From: Rhypophila decipiens
Lineage: Eukaryota > Ascomycota > Sordariomycetes > Sordariales > Naviculisporaceae
Length of the DNA stretch: 64,000 nt
Assembly: GCA_033297075.1 (NCBI GenBank)
Contig: MU858135.1
Coordinates: 1 to 64,000, forward strand
Direction: 5' to 3'
The position numbers were made by a program, and so were the translations under genes. Position 1 is the first letter of the stretch. Each line of letters starts with the position of its first letter. The notes under the pieces are model-generated. The model made no database searches, was not told where the DNA came from, and saw nothing but the letters and a program-made list of their open reading frames with translations. Shown here piece by piece: positions 22,401-34,247 of this stretch.

Positions 22401-25400
22401 CGGCTGTGTAAGCACTCTGCCCGCGATTACCCACGACGTAGGCTAGAGACGAGAACATGATAAAGAAGTCGAGGTCTTGTTTTTCGTGTGCCGGTTGGGA
22501 AAACATTTCATCAAGATACATGCTTCCCTGCACCTTGGGTTCAAGCACAGCGTTGAAGCGATCAAAGTACGAACTTGAAACGGAGCCAGAAGAACCCATG
22601 GGGTTGAGGAACAACGCGTCGTGCAAGACCATGGCGCCTTGGGCTACGCCGCCGATGGGCGGCATGGTGGACGAGATGAGCGCGTGGGTTGCCTCGACCG
22701 ACTGGCGCGAGGTGGCGTCGTAGCTGTGCAAGATCTTGACTCTGCAACCGTCGTGGGTAGCCGCCATGTAGGATATCCAATGTGGATCGACGTTTGGGTT
22801 GCGGCTGGAGAGAGCGATATGTCGTGCTCCTCGGGAGGCCATCCACTCCGCTAGGGACAGACCGAGGTCTGAGGTCAAGCCCGCAAGCCAGTACGTCTTT
22901 GAGGGTGAGAACTGGGTGCTGCAGCTGGCTGGTTGGGCTGGAACAGATATGGTGGATTCTTCCGTAGAGCTGGGCCAGGATAAGACACGAGGTTGAGGGA
23001 TTCGGAAGTTTCCGGTGGCAATGTTTTTGCTGGCAATGTCGTCCAAGGTTACCAAAGGCAGCGCATCGGCTGTGTGACGATTCAAGTTGTCTAATGAACC
23101 GAGGCACGCCATCCAGGCTTGTTTCAGGACCTCAGTCGCCTCTTGAAGCCTCAAAGGGTCTTGATCTGACAAGTTCCTGGCTGCATGATCGGCCAAGAAA
23201 ACCGGACACCTCAGCGTTCGACAACCAGCCGGTAGCGAAGCAAGAAGCAATGTTGATACCCCGCCAGAATCAGCGCTGGCGTAACTCGTAGTCATATCCA
23301 CAAAGACAGAGACATTAGAAGGCAAGATCCTTCTGATGGAGCTCTTTGTGGAGCGGGGATGAAGATGGATCCAAGGCAGAGCAGAGGAGGAAGGTGGCTT
23401 GGTGGTGAGAAGTAACAGCATTTGACTGCTGTGCGGTACGAACAGATCAAAGAGTGCCCGGCCAAGCTCCTCTCCCGGATCCAGAACTGCCAAAGTTCCA
23501 TGGTCTACCATTGCTACTCTTGCGTGGACAATGCGCCGGGCGAGGAGGTGCACTTGCAATGACAACAAGAGCTCAAGCATGGACGAATCTTCCTTGGTGG
23601 AGGGCGAATCTGGAAGATCCAAGATCAACTGAGGCGGAATGATGAGTTGCGACTTGAGATCGTCCGTGAGGACAATGGCAAGCCTGTTTTCTTGGACGGC
23701 AGCGATGGAAAGGTAGCCAACGACACCGGATTCAGCAAGGGTAACAGGCTGTAGCAAGCTGTAGACCGGTCTCACGGTGACCAAATGTTCAAGTTGTACG
23801 CCCAGGTGTGACCGTGGTGCATGTAAACCCTCCTGGTGTGGTGTTACTTCGAGGCTATATGCACTTGTGGCACCGGCATGTTCAGTGCGAACGACAGAAA
23901 TGACAGCATCGGCCGGGTTGAGAGCAACATGCCTGACCAAGCCTGGTCTCCTGGCTGAGTTGTACCGATCGTTCTTTGCATTGGCCGCCCGCAGCCGTGG
24001 TATCTGGATCTCGTAGCCTTTGCTCGGCCCGACACAAGGAAGCTCCTTGCTAGCCCTGCACACAAATTGTTCCGGCTCAGTGCTCCACAACAGCTCATCC
24101 AACTGTCGGTCATTAGCATGCAGAGCTGCCTCTAGTTCGATCTGCAACAACCGGGTGGCGATGATTTCCTCAATTTCAAAGGCTGAATGGCTCAAAGAGT
24201 TGGCCATCATGTGCTGGTCAAAGTCCAGGACCCGAGAGTGAGCCACCTTGTCTTCCTCATCACTCCCAGTGCGCAGTTCGAGAGCGACAGATCTCTGCAG
24301 GCCAACGAGCATGTTATTGTACGGACTGTCACCCGTACGCGCCCCGGAAGTTACCCAGAGGATGGTCTTGTGCTCTCGGAACACTTGTTGCAGAGCTTCC
24401 AGTGTTTTGCGCGTCATGGTCTGGAAGATGGCCGGTTGCGTATCGACATATAGGCCGACCAAACTGAGAAGAGCGGAGGATCCCTGCTCAGATGATGCAG
24501 CCAGCTCTTCCAGTGACGAGATGTGAGTGATGTGTCGGTAGAACTTACTCAGCATGGAATCAAGTTTGATGACGGCCTCGGCTGTTCCGCCAACAATGGT
24601 TAACATGTCCGAGTCCGGTCGAATGTTCGTGGTTGGCAAGCACAAGTGGTCCAGGGGGTCAGAAAGCAGTCTTGTCCTGTCGTCCACAGCCTGGAGAACC
24701 AAGACTGACAAGGGAACCGAGACCCGGTCATCATGCGGTGTCATTGCCTCGATTGGCGAGAATCCTCCCGTTTCGGCGGCAATACGTTCCCACTCACGAG
24801 CAGAGACACATGGGGACATGATGCGTCCGTCGTGCTCTCCTCCAAGCCACCAACCGGGAAGACCGCCCGATACCAAGCCAACACGCAAAGAGTTGTTGTT
24901 GGTCACTTCCAGGAGGACGAGATAGCCTCCTGGCCGCAACAGGCGTCGGACATTGCTCATAGTGGCGGAGAGGTCCCTGGTGGCATGCAAGACCAGCGAT
25001 GCAATGACGACATCATACGAACCCTCGATGAACCCTTGCTCTGGGATGTCCTTCTCAATGTCCAGGACTTTGAACAAGATATTCGAGCGGGAGTCCGAGT
25101 CACCGCTGAACCGATCGCGGGCCTGGGCAAAGTACCCGCTTGAGATATCACTAAAGGTGTATGAAGAAAAAGCATCATCGAGGGCGCCGAGGACAGAATC
25201 TGTCGTCGCCCCGCTTCCAGCGCCGATCTCGAGAATGTTCATGTGTGCGAACCGGTGACTGATCTGGCCGACGAGCCGGGCTACTTCTTGGAGGTACTTG
25301 GGCATGCCCAGCGACGAAGCATAGAAATCATCCATCATGGCGCTTGTCTTCTTTTTGCTGTTGCTGTCGTCGCCCTGTCGCATTACCTCGAGGATGTTGT

Positions 25401-28400
25401 TTTCTCCTCTGATAGCGGAGCTTAGACCTTCTCCGACCGCCTTGATTACTTTCAGGTCGATGCTTGAGGGGTATTGGGACATGACATGTCCAATGTCAGT
25501 CACTTCCAGATTGACCTGGGCACCAGCAGACACATATGGGTGAGTGCCGCTCTCGACCCAGGCAACGACATGGTCCGCATACTCGAGCAAACGGCTGTGG
25601 TGCGAAGAGAGAAGATCCAATGTAGCTCTCTTCTCGGGCGGAAACTCCAGAGCCAACCTTTGGATGTAGTAGTAAGCCAGTCGCTCTGTGAGTGATGCCA
25701 GAGTTGTCGGATGGGGGCTGATGACCGTGGTAGCAAGCTCAGTAAAGTCCTTGTCGTCGTCCCAGGTAAGCCTTGCGCCTGTTGGCCGCTGAGGACCCCA
25801 CGTCATGTCAAGGAACAGCTTGACGTCAGTCTTGGCTGATGGTTTGACCAACGGCGTGATGTGCAGGCCCTGTAGTTGGATCAGAGTGCGAGATTGATCA
25901 GCCGAGTAGACTTGGGCGTCGCCCACGATATCAAGGCCCCGAGATGCGTCGTCTTGCGGCGCATCTACAGATGCCTGAAAAGGAAGCGACGGCTGAGCAC
26001 CGGTCATCTCCTCTTGAAGTCTCGTGAGATCAACTGACAGGCGGTCAATTCTCGTCGGCATGTGCAGCGAGCGCATCCTGTTGTCGCCGGGATAGCAATA
26101 GGCCAGAAGCATCGACTGGATGGCGCAGTCCAGGACTGCCGGGTGCAGCAGGAGGGTATTCCGAGGTAGTAAAATATCACCAGAAGCCTGATCCAGCCGC
26201 CTCCTGGTGTTGATCAGACCCATGAATTCACCGTCATACTCGTACCCAATCTCTCGGGCCCAGGTATAAAATTCTTGCCTGTTGACATCAACAAAACGCT
26301 GACCTTGTGGTGGCTGAATGGTAGAAGGGGAGGGCAAAAGGTCATGGTTGCCGTCAGCTTCTGCATCGAGAAAGACCGTCACTTTCCCAGACGCGTTCTC
26401 CGCAAACGAGGTATCCGAAGCACCAGAACGGTTGCTGTCGGACGAAAAAGAAAAGAAAAAGGTGAAATGCTCTTCAACTTCTTCCTTGAGAAGCCTCATG
26501 CTCAACATGGTCTCAACCCCGTCGACGCTGGTACTGCCATTGTTTGACGAGGCCGAGGCATCCGGGAACACCAAAGCCTTTGTGATGACAAAGTCGGCGA
26601 CCTCAACCAACTGAATGCTTCCTTGAGGCCCAAACATGTCGCCAACAGCCTCCATTACGGCCGCGATGTAGCCAGCTGCTGGGAATACGACACTGCCCTG
26701 GACCTTGTGCCCATGTAACCAGTCCAGTTCCGACCGTTTTGCATCTGGCTGGTCCGAATATTGTTCTCGAGGCCGAGGCAATACGAGATGATTGCGGTAG
26801 TGAATCTCCTTTATACTGGTGGTATTGCTGCCACTAACCGTGGTGGAAATCACATCTGGACAGACGACGCCAAGCAAGCTATTTGGTTGGCTGCTGTTTA
26901 CGCCGCCATTCCGTAGTGCTTTGGTATGCCGAGATTCATGCCAGTACACACGGTCGTGCTGCCAAGAGTAGGTCGGCAGGTTCTTGACCACTCGAGGTGG
27001 GCGATACGGTTGTTTGTCCTTGCTGTGAGATGCAGTGTCGGTGATACTACTGCTTCCACAGCTGTAGAGGCAGGTATAAAGCGAGTTAAAGTCGACACCT
27101 TTAGCGCTGTTTGAGCTTGAGCCAAGGATTGTCCACAACGATCCGAGGGCCTGACTGAATGCCTCGACGTCGTTGCAGTTGCGCGACAGTGTGCTGATAT
27201 ATGGGATTTCGTCATCACTTTTAGTGTCGTCGAGAACCAGCTGCACAGTGTCGAGGGTTGGTTTCTTGAGCGCCGGGTGAGGTCCGATTTCCATGATGGC
27301 CAGATCATGGAGTGGTCCTCCTCCTCCACCAGCAGATTTGGTTGCTTGCCGTTTCTGGCCCAGGGCTTGGCAGTAGTACTCCACTGCTTCATGGAAAAAA
27401 ACTGGCTTGACCATGTTATCACCCCAGTACTGGGCGCTGAGCAGAAACTTGTTCCGATTTCCCAGTGGCAGCTTCATCACCTTTGCGGTTGTCTCCTCCA
27501 CCACAGTGGAGATCCAGACTGGGCGCTGAAGAGACAAAGATGATGTGCAAGGACTCAAAACCTCGATATCCAGACCCTCGAGCGCTTCAACGTACCTCTG
27601 CGCGGGAGAAGCCATATGGTGCGAGTGATAGGCTTTCTCCACCCGGAGGAGTCTAGCAAATTTGCCCTCATCCTCCAAAATCTCTCGTGCATCTTGGATG
27701 GCATCGAGATCGCCCGAGAGGGTCACGCTGGTGGGCGAATTCCGAGCCGCCACGCAGATGCGACCTTCGAGTGTGGGCAGTCCGCAGAGTTCTTTCGCAT
27801 CATGTGGCGTGATTCCTGCGGCCAGCATTGCTCCATTGAGCTGAGTACATGAAGACGAGCTCATGAAATAGCCACGGTAGTAGGCAATCCTGACAGCATC
27901 TCTGCCTGATATAAACCCCGCTGCATAGGCAGCTGCAATCTCGCCTGACGAGTGGCCGATCACCGCTGAGATCTCAATCTTGGCCGCGTTGAACAGATCA
28001 ACAAGCAGGATCTGAATGGCGGTGCATAAAGGCTGCGATATTTCTGCCTCGTGGATCCTGCTGGTCTCTGGCGTCTTGAGAAGTTCTTCTAGAAGGGTCC
28101 ACGAGGGCGCGTGTGGGGTCGGCAGTGTATCTAAGGCGTCTTGGAGTTCATTAAGGCGGCTTTTAAGGAAGCTGTTGTCGTACTTGAGCAAACTGGCGCC
28201 CATGGTGGCCCATTGTGCTCCTTGTCCGGTGAATATGGCCAGAAGTTGAGTGTCTTTGGTGGAAGCGGAGGCGTACTTGATTGCACTGTTGGAAGCTTCC
28301 TGAAGCTTGGCGATAAGGTCATGACGATCGAGAGCCGCTACTGAAATTCGACTGGGCAGCGTGGTCCGTCGTGTGCTCAGCGTCCATGCTAGATCAAGCA

Positions 28401-30025
28401 AACTGGTGTTGGCATTCTCATCTAGGAAATTCTCAAACGCCAAGAGACTCTCTTTAAGCGAGCTCTCTGATGCAGCAGAAAATGTGAAAGGCATAATGAA
28501 ATTCCCTGGTTCGTTTTCGTCTTTTTGATGATCATGAAAGCTCTCAAGAATGGCGTGGGCATTTGTGCCGCCAAAACCAAAGCTGTTGACACTTGCCCGT
28601 TTTGGTCGCCCGTGACGCGCAGGCCATGGCTTTGCCTCTTTGACGATTTTGAGTCTGTTGTAAAAAGGCGCAACCCCTGGGCTGATTTCGCCGAGAAGCA
28701 AGTTTGGTGGTATGGTGGCGTTTTGCAGTGCAAGCGTGGCTCTGAGGACACCAGCTACACCAGCAGTGCCTTCCGAGTGCCCTAGAATCGTCTTTCCTGA
28801 TCCTACGTACAGACAACTTGAAGGCTTCGTATCGTTTCTTTGATCCTCCTTTTTGAAGAAAACACTGCTGATCGCTTCAGCTTCGATGGGATCTCCCGTC
28901 GGAGTGCCTATGGTTCAACGTGGCAACGTTAATACTTATCGTTGCCATCGCTACAGGAGAAAATGGCGAAAAGAACATGAACTCACCCGTCCCGTGTGCC
29001 TCAAAGTACTGAGGCCGGTCCTCCTCTCTGCCTATATCCAGACCTGCCCTTGCATACGTGGCCCTAATAAGACTCTCTTGGGCTCGGGCACTGGGCATAG
29101 TGATACCCCGGGTGTGCCCATCCTGATTAACGCCAGTCTCCCGTATGACGCATTCGATATGGTCATTGTCAGCGATAGCCCTCGACAGGGTCTTCAAAAC
29201 CAGCACTGCGAACCCATCTCCCCTCCCGTATCCATCCGCGTCCTTGTCCCACATCTTGCTCCTCCCGGACGAGCTCAACATGTTGAGTTTGGCACCGGCC
29301 ACATAGGGTTCTGGTGAGAGAAGCAAGTTCGTGCCTGCCACGATGGCACCTGGACTTGACTCGCCTCGCCGAAGACTTGACACTGCTTGATGCAATGCCA
29401 CCAGACTCGACGAACAGGCCGTGTCAATAGTCATGGACGGGCCTTGCAGATCGAATGCATACGACACCCTGTTTGAGAGAGTACTTCGCGCGGTGCCTGA
29501 AGCAATGTATGTGGGCACATTGTTGATATCTTGGCTCAGTCGGTCCGAGTAGTCTGCGCTCATGAGACCGACGAAAACGCCCATGGCAGACCCTTGGACA
29601 TGCTCCAATGGTTGACCTGCCGCTTCTAGCGCTTCGTATGCCACTTCAAGAAGAATCCGGTGTTGGGGATCCATCGCGCTTGCCTCTGAGGCCTTGACGC
29701 CGAAGAATTGCGCGTCAAAGAGCCGGTGGTCTTCGGATAAGACGTAGGAGTGGCGGACTGCGGTGACCTGTTAGAAATCGTTGGGGCCTTCTTCATGGAC
29801 AAAATTGAGACGGGTAGACAGACCATTGCTTGTTCCGGGATGGGCTGGGTCAGGGTGGTAGAATCTGTCGGCGTTGAATCTGTCGTGTGGAATCTCGCTG
29901 AGGACATCACGAGGTTGTTTGTAAAGGTCCCACAGCTTGGATGGTGATGAGCAGCCACCCGGAAACCGACAAGCAGTGCCAACGATGGCAATGGGCTCAT
30001 CTCGATAGCTCTGTGAGGTCTCCAT
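16420..30025 (-). CDS. Hybrid PKS-NRPS, cytochalasan type
   Basis: Exons 30025-29824, 29757-28987 and 28907-16420; the sum is a whole 4,487 codons, so the protein is 4,486 aa. The first junction restores GTSNVRHSY and the second HGTGTPTGDP, both KS hallmarks. Order with key residues: KS (Cys182 in [18 protein letters not shown] near 432), AT (GHSSG, Ser644), DH (HxxxGxxxxP at 1058-1067, Asp1251), cMeT (EIGAGSG, 1551-1557), a region without an ER nucleotide motif, KR (GLTSDLG 2334-2340, Tyr2491, Asn2495), ACP (Ser2688), a Ser/Thr-rich linker, C (HHIVMDG 2987-2993), A ([11 protein letters not shown] near 3532), T (Ser3987), and R (GATGHLG 4082-4088, YxxxK 4275-4279). All catalytic motifs except ER are intact. 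The trans-ER at 42.8 kb presumably supplies that step. The R domain keeps its SDR-type Tyr/Lys, so aldehyde release rather than Dieckmann closure is expected. The amino acid used cannot be read reliably. Shares a 397-bp divergent promoter with the hydrolase. Confidence 0.95.
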
Positions 30026-30422
30026 AGTTATCACGTGCAGTGTTGGACGAAAACACAAACACAAGACCGAACGGAAGAGATGGTCTGGAGATTTAGTGAT
30101 GTACCAGTTACCAAGTTTCAGACGAGGGCCCTACTCCTACAGGCAGTAGAGAATCATGTAATATATTGGCTGCACGTGGTGTTAGAGCTGAGCAGCCTTG
30201 GTCGGACCCAAGTCTCGGAGCTACCGATGCCGGTTCTGCCAATCGGCATCAGGTACACTGACCTGCACTCTATCAGAAATGGTAATATCTACTAACCCAT
30301 ATTTGGCTTGTAGAATAATGACCTCGGAAGATGTGTATTATGTCACTATCAATTTCTTTTTATTTCTTTTTACATCATTGCATTTTCTCTTCTCCTAGCT
30401 CTCCTGGGTGCTACTGTTCACA
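30026..30422. promoter_or_regulatory. Bidirectional promoter, PKS-NRPS / hydrolase
   Basis: 397 bp between divergent start codons. It contains an inverted CGG-N5-CCG at 30216-30226 (CGGAGCTACCG), the type of site bound by Zn2Cys6 dimers, and a CCAATCGG octamer at 30239-30246. Co-control by the regulator at 32.7 kb is inferred. Confidence 0.55.
30239..30246. promoter_or_regulatory. CCAATCGG motif
   Basis: A CCAAT box fused to a CGG half-site in the PKS-NRPS/hydrolase promoter. One of six copies in cluster intergenic DNA. Confidence 0.35.
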
Positions 30423-31817
30423 ATGGCACAATTGTTCTCCAGCCAGTTCCTCAACTTCGAGGTCATCCGAATCCTCGGCACAGCAAGATATGGCGGTGCC
30501 GACGTAGCTGAGGTCCTCGAGGCCGTCAGCCAAATCCGTGAGCATGATTGGGATCCGTCCCAGTCCTGGCATCGAGCCTGGGCCAAGCAAGCTCTCCAAG
30601 CCGAATCTCTGGCAATCGAAGCTCAACGCCATGGTGACCGTTCTGCCGCGCGGTCCGCTTTCCTGCGCGCATCCAACTACACGCGAGCATCCGGATACCT
30701 AATGACCGGCCCGCAACTTGGCACGTCAGACCCCCGCGTCTTTGCTATTCTGCAAAAGTCCACAGAGCTCTTCAGCAAGGCTATCGCGCTGTTTGAGATG
30801 TCAGTTCGGGCCCTCGAAATCCCTTACAGTCAAGACGACGGCAAGGGCGGCACCCGGAAGGCCATGCTACCTGCATATCTGTATCTTCCCAACCTCTCGG
30901 CGACCAAAGCAACATGCTCCAAGAACAAGGTCCCCCTCCTGATCAGTATGATAGGTGCCGACTCCACCAACGAAGAGATCTTTTACATGTTTCCCGCCGC
31001 AGGGCCAGACCTGGGCTACGCCGTCCTGACCTACCAAGGTCCCGGGCAGGGCACAACCTTGCATGCCCAAGACGATGGCAAGTCGCTGCCGATGAGGCCA
31101 GACTGGGAGGCAGTGAATCAAACCGTGATAGACTACATGGTCACCTACGCATCGAACTCGGACCAAACAAGCAAATCGGAGCCGGACTTGGACATTGACC
31201 GAATCGCAGTGGCGGGAGCAACCCTAGGCGGGTATTTTGCCCTTCGGTCCGCTGCCGCAGACGCTAGCAACCACAACCGCATCAAGGCGTGCGTGGCGAT
31301 TGACCCCATCTACGACCTCTGGGAAATGGTCCGCCAACATGTGGCACCCCGATTCTTTGGCCTATGGGAGCGAGGTTGGGTCCCAGATTGGCTCGTCAAC
31401 GGGGCGGTCATGCAGGGGAGCCGCTGGGTGTTTCAGATGCGGTGGGAGGTCTTCACCTCGGCTCGCTTTCTCGGTGTGTCTGCATCTAATGGGACGCCAG
31501 CCGATCTGCTGAGGATCATGAAGAAGTACTCGGTCGGTCATGGCAAGGGAAGTTGCCTGCAGGACATCAAGTGTCCTACGCTAGTGTCTGTGGCCAGGGG
31601 GTCACTCTACTTTGACGATGCTGATGCCAAGAATAGTAGCACTTCATTCCGGGCCCGCTTGGATCAGATTGGGGCAGAGGAAAAGGAGCCGTGGGTGGGG
31701 GACACGCCAGGAACGGGCGGCTTGCAGGCTAAAATGGGGGCCTTGGGGTTGTGCAATCAGCGTGTGTTTGCCTTTCTTGATCGGCAATTTGGTATCAAGA
31801 GGGAGGGTCTAGAATGA
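30423..31817 (+). CDS. FUS2-family alpha/beta hydrolase, catalytic serine replaced
   Basis: Single exon, 464 aa, ATG at 30423; the frame extends five codons further up without an ATG. It resembles the hydrolases that accompany cytochalasan and fusarin PKS-NRPSs: a helical N-terminus (residues 30-130, RASNYTRASGYL), then an alpha/beta core with TYQGPGQGTTLH (oxyanion region) and IAVAGATLGGYFALR at 261-275. In the family the nucleophile elbow reads G-x-S-x-G; here it is G-A-T-L-G, with Thr267 in the serine place (codon acc). The C-terminal stretch where the catalytic His is expected (GTGGLQAKMGALGL) has no His either. So classical hydrolysis looks unlikely. Known data on this family point to a part in ring closure after aldehyde release, and a non-hydrolytic or scaffold role would fit. 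Cytosolic; shares its promoter with the PKS-NRPS. Confidence 0.88.
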   Translation: MAQLFSSQFLNFEVIRILGTARYGGADVAEVLEAVSQIREHDWDPSQSWHRAWAKQALQAESLAIEAQRHGDRSAARSAFLRASNYTRASGYLMTGPQLGTSDPRVFAILQKSTELFSKAIALFEMSVRALEIPYSQDDGKGGTRKAMLPAYLYLPNLSATKATCSKNKVPLLISMIGADSTNEEIFYMFPAAGPDLGYAVLTYQGPGQGTTLHAQDDGKSLPMRPDWEAVNQTVIDYMVTYASNSDQTSKSEPDLDIDRIAVAGATLGGYFALRSAAADASNHNRIKACVAIDPIYDLWEMVRQHVAPRFFGLWERGWVPDWLVNGAVMQGSRWVFQMRWEVFTSARFLGVSASNGTPADLLRIMKKYSVGHGKGSCLQDIKCPTLVSVARGSLYFDDADAKNSSTSFRARLDQIGAEEKEPWVGDTPGTGGLQAKMGALGLCNQRVFAFLDRQFGIKREGLE

Positions 31818-32719
31818 GTATATATGCGGTCTCGTGAAAAGAGTACTTTTGTGTCTTTTTTTGCTACGTTAATCCTTTTGTTGTCCGTGTCATTGTCCGG
31901 CTGTGCCATAACGGCATGATATCTAGCCGACCCCTGAACGCAGACACAAATCTCGAGATGCTACATACTCAGATGTGTGGCGGAGCGGGGCGTCATGAAA
32001 TTGGCGGTTGGCCCAATCGGATAGTTGATGTAGGGACTTGTTGTGGTGTGGGATCGGACCAAGGGCTTCTCCCGTTGCTTCAACGGTCAGGTTATGCCGA
32101 CCGTGCGACGGGTGAGGCGTAATCAGTATAACCACCAGTCATGCCTCGGATGTAATTCATTAATTCTGGCTGCGATGCTCCCCTGAAGACCAGACTGCAG
32201 ACAGTCTTTGGTGCGACTGTGATAGCCAGTTGGAAACGTATTCTGCTGAACAAGTATTTCTGCACTGCCGTGTGGCCAAGCAAATTGCCATGGAATAGAT
32301 AGGTACCCCAATTACCAACATACCGGCCTACTCGATGTAGGAACGTGACGATGTTACCTGGCGTAGCGTTCTGTCTGTAGCGAACTGTCTTGTGCGTCCG
32401 AACGGCTGGAATGGGCAGTAGTGTTGTTTATTTGACGGTGTTGCCGGGAAAAACCCCAAGTTTTCAGTGGACTTGTAATAGATATCACCCTAGGCTACCT
32501 AGGTAGTGCCTAGTATTCTCTAATACTATCCCACTCCAGCATGCTGGACCTGGTACCGTGCCACGCGATTAGAAACTGGGACTCGGTTCATATTGGAGGG
32601 GACCATATATCAACGTTCCACTTATGTGCAAGATTCCTCCTCCATATGGACCCGACGCCGTTCATCACCATCTCCTTCGTGTATATGCCAATAACGCATA
32701 AGCAAGCGAGTCTGTCATC
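31818..32719. other. Intergenic, regulator promoter
   Basis: About 900 bp between the hydrolase stop and the regulator start, with no gene seen. A CCAATCGG octamer lies at 32013-32020. Confidence 0.5.
32013..32020. promoter_or_regulatory. CCAATCGG motif
   Basis: Second copy of the octamer, in the region between the hydrolase and the Zn2Cys6 regulator. Confidence 0.3.
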
Positions 32720-34247
32720 ATGTTTCCCACCAGAGCGGGCCAACGGCCAAGACAGTCCCGGCGGTCTGCTTGTGACCGATGCCGTACTTACAAGTTACGG
32801 TGCGAAAGATCCTTGACCGGCGGCGCCGAATGTGAACGGTGTGCCCGGACGGCCGGGGCAAAGTGCACCACCACTCCGAGCCAGGCACCCCTGGCCCTGG
32901 GCAACCAAACACCGCCAGGCCATCACCAGATCCCGCGTTCGTGCCCGAATGAGGCTTCAGCAAAGAGTCCAAGCTTGTATATTCGGCCAGCCATGCCGTC
33001 ACCGCCATCCCCCGACAGTAACAGTTGCCGTGGTCGTACCAGTAGTCGAGAGCAAGGACAATCTTCTGGCCCAGCCGCCGAACACGCGAGAGGCACCAGC
33101 CAACCAGTCCATTTTGGACTCACCAGTCCGGTAAGTTGACATTAATGAACTTTTCTTAAGAATACTAATCCTGAACCGCCATCAGATATCAGATGTCTTC
33201 GAGACAAGTTGCATGGACTTTACGCTAGCGAACCTGAACTTTCCTGAAGATGGCTACTTTGCTCCGTCACCAGATATGGTCAACGACATCATTTCCATGG
33301 ACGACTCGTCCGATGTCCTTTTGACACCACCATCAGCCCATTCGGGCGCCTCGAGCAGTTCAGGGCCCCTGCCTGGGATGCCCGAGCCAAACTCCATGCT
33401 CGAGCTTCTAGATTTATCCTCCAGAATGGTCGAGGACCAGCAAGTTCTCAGTAGCCTCCAGACACCCACAAGTCATGGTAGCGGATTCTCTGAGTCGACT
33501 ACAGATATGCCGCTGCATAGGCTACTTGACAACACTGTCTATCTCTCCAACTTGCTCAAGGATTTATCTGTAAACGACCAAATAGCGGACCAGCCACAAC
33601 AGCCCAAGCCCACTGACTCTGATCCTTCTTCTGTCAGCGCATATGTGCACATACTGCCAAAACCGGGAACCCTAATTCCGCCCCCTGGGGAACGGCAGCT
33701 CCCTGACACAACTTCAGCAAAGAGATTACACCCAGCCGGCGACATGGTGCTAACAACAACATTAATAACAACCTACATCATCTTGGTGAGGAGTTGGCGT
33801 CAAGTATTTCTCCATTTCCTCGACATTCTTGGTAGCAACAATGGCACATCCCTTACCTCACTGGCAACGTCTCTCCCGGCGCTTCAGCTGGGCGGTCTGC
33901 ACGTCCTCCGGAACAACCCAAGTATGCAGATTGCCGTGCTGTTGGAGACCAGCACCGGCCTGATCGAGGGGGTTGAAGACTTCTTGGGTGTCTTCCAAAA
34001 GCAGCAATCATCATTAACAGGAGCTGGCAATTCTTGTCTACGGATGATGGCTGATCCTAGTTCTGTATCCATACGAGAGGCTTTGCTCTCTCAGGAGATG
34101 CTCAGAGTATACGGTATCGGGAGGAGGCCACCACAAGGTCATTCTGGTGCAATCTCCCTTGAGCAGACCTCGTGTCCTGTCAACTTGACCTTGGAGGGTC
34201 ATACTTGGAGAGAGCTCGTTTCTGAGGTGAAGAAGACGCTTGGTTAA
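32720..34247 (+). CDS. Zn2Cys6 transcription factor, likely pathway regulator
   Basis: Two exons, 32720-33130 and 33186-34247, 490 aa. The 55-bp intron has a gtaagt donor and a cag acceptor, phase 0. Near the N-terminus is a complete binuclear zinc cluster, CDRCRTYKLRC then CERCARTAGAKC. A basic stretch precedes it. A Pro/Ser-rich linker follows, then a weakly conserved C-terminal helical region (LTTTLITTYIILVRSWRQVF) like that of AflR-type pathway regulators. It lacks the large fungal_trans middle homology domain. Its place inside the cluster makes it the likely activator of the neighbouring genes; the CGG-N5-CCG site in the PKS-NRPS promoter is a reasonable target. Nuclear location is expected. 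Confidence 0.9.
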
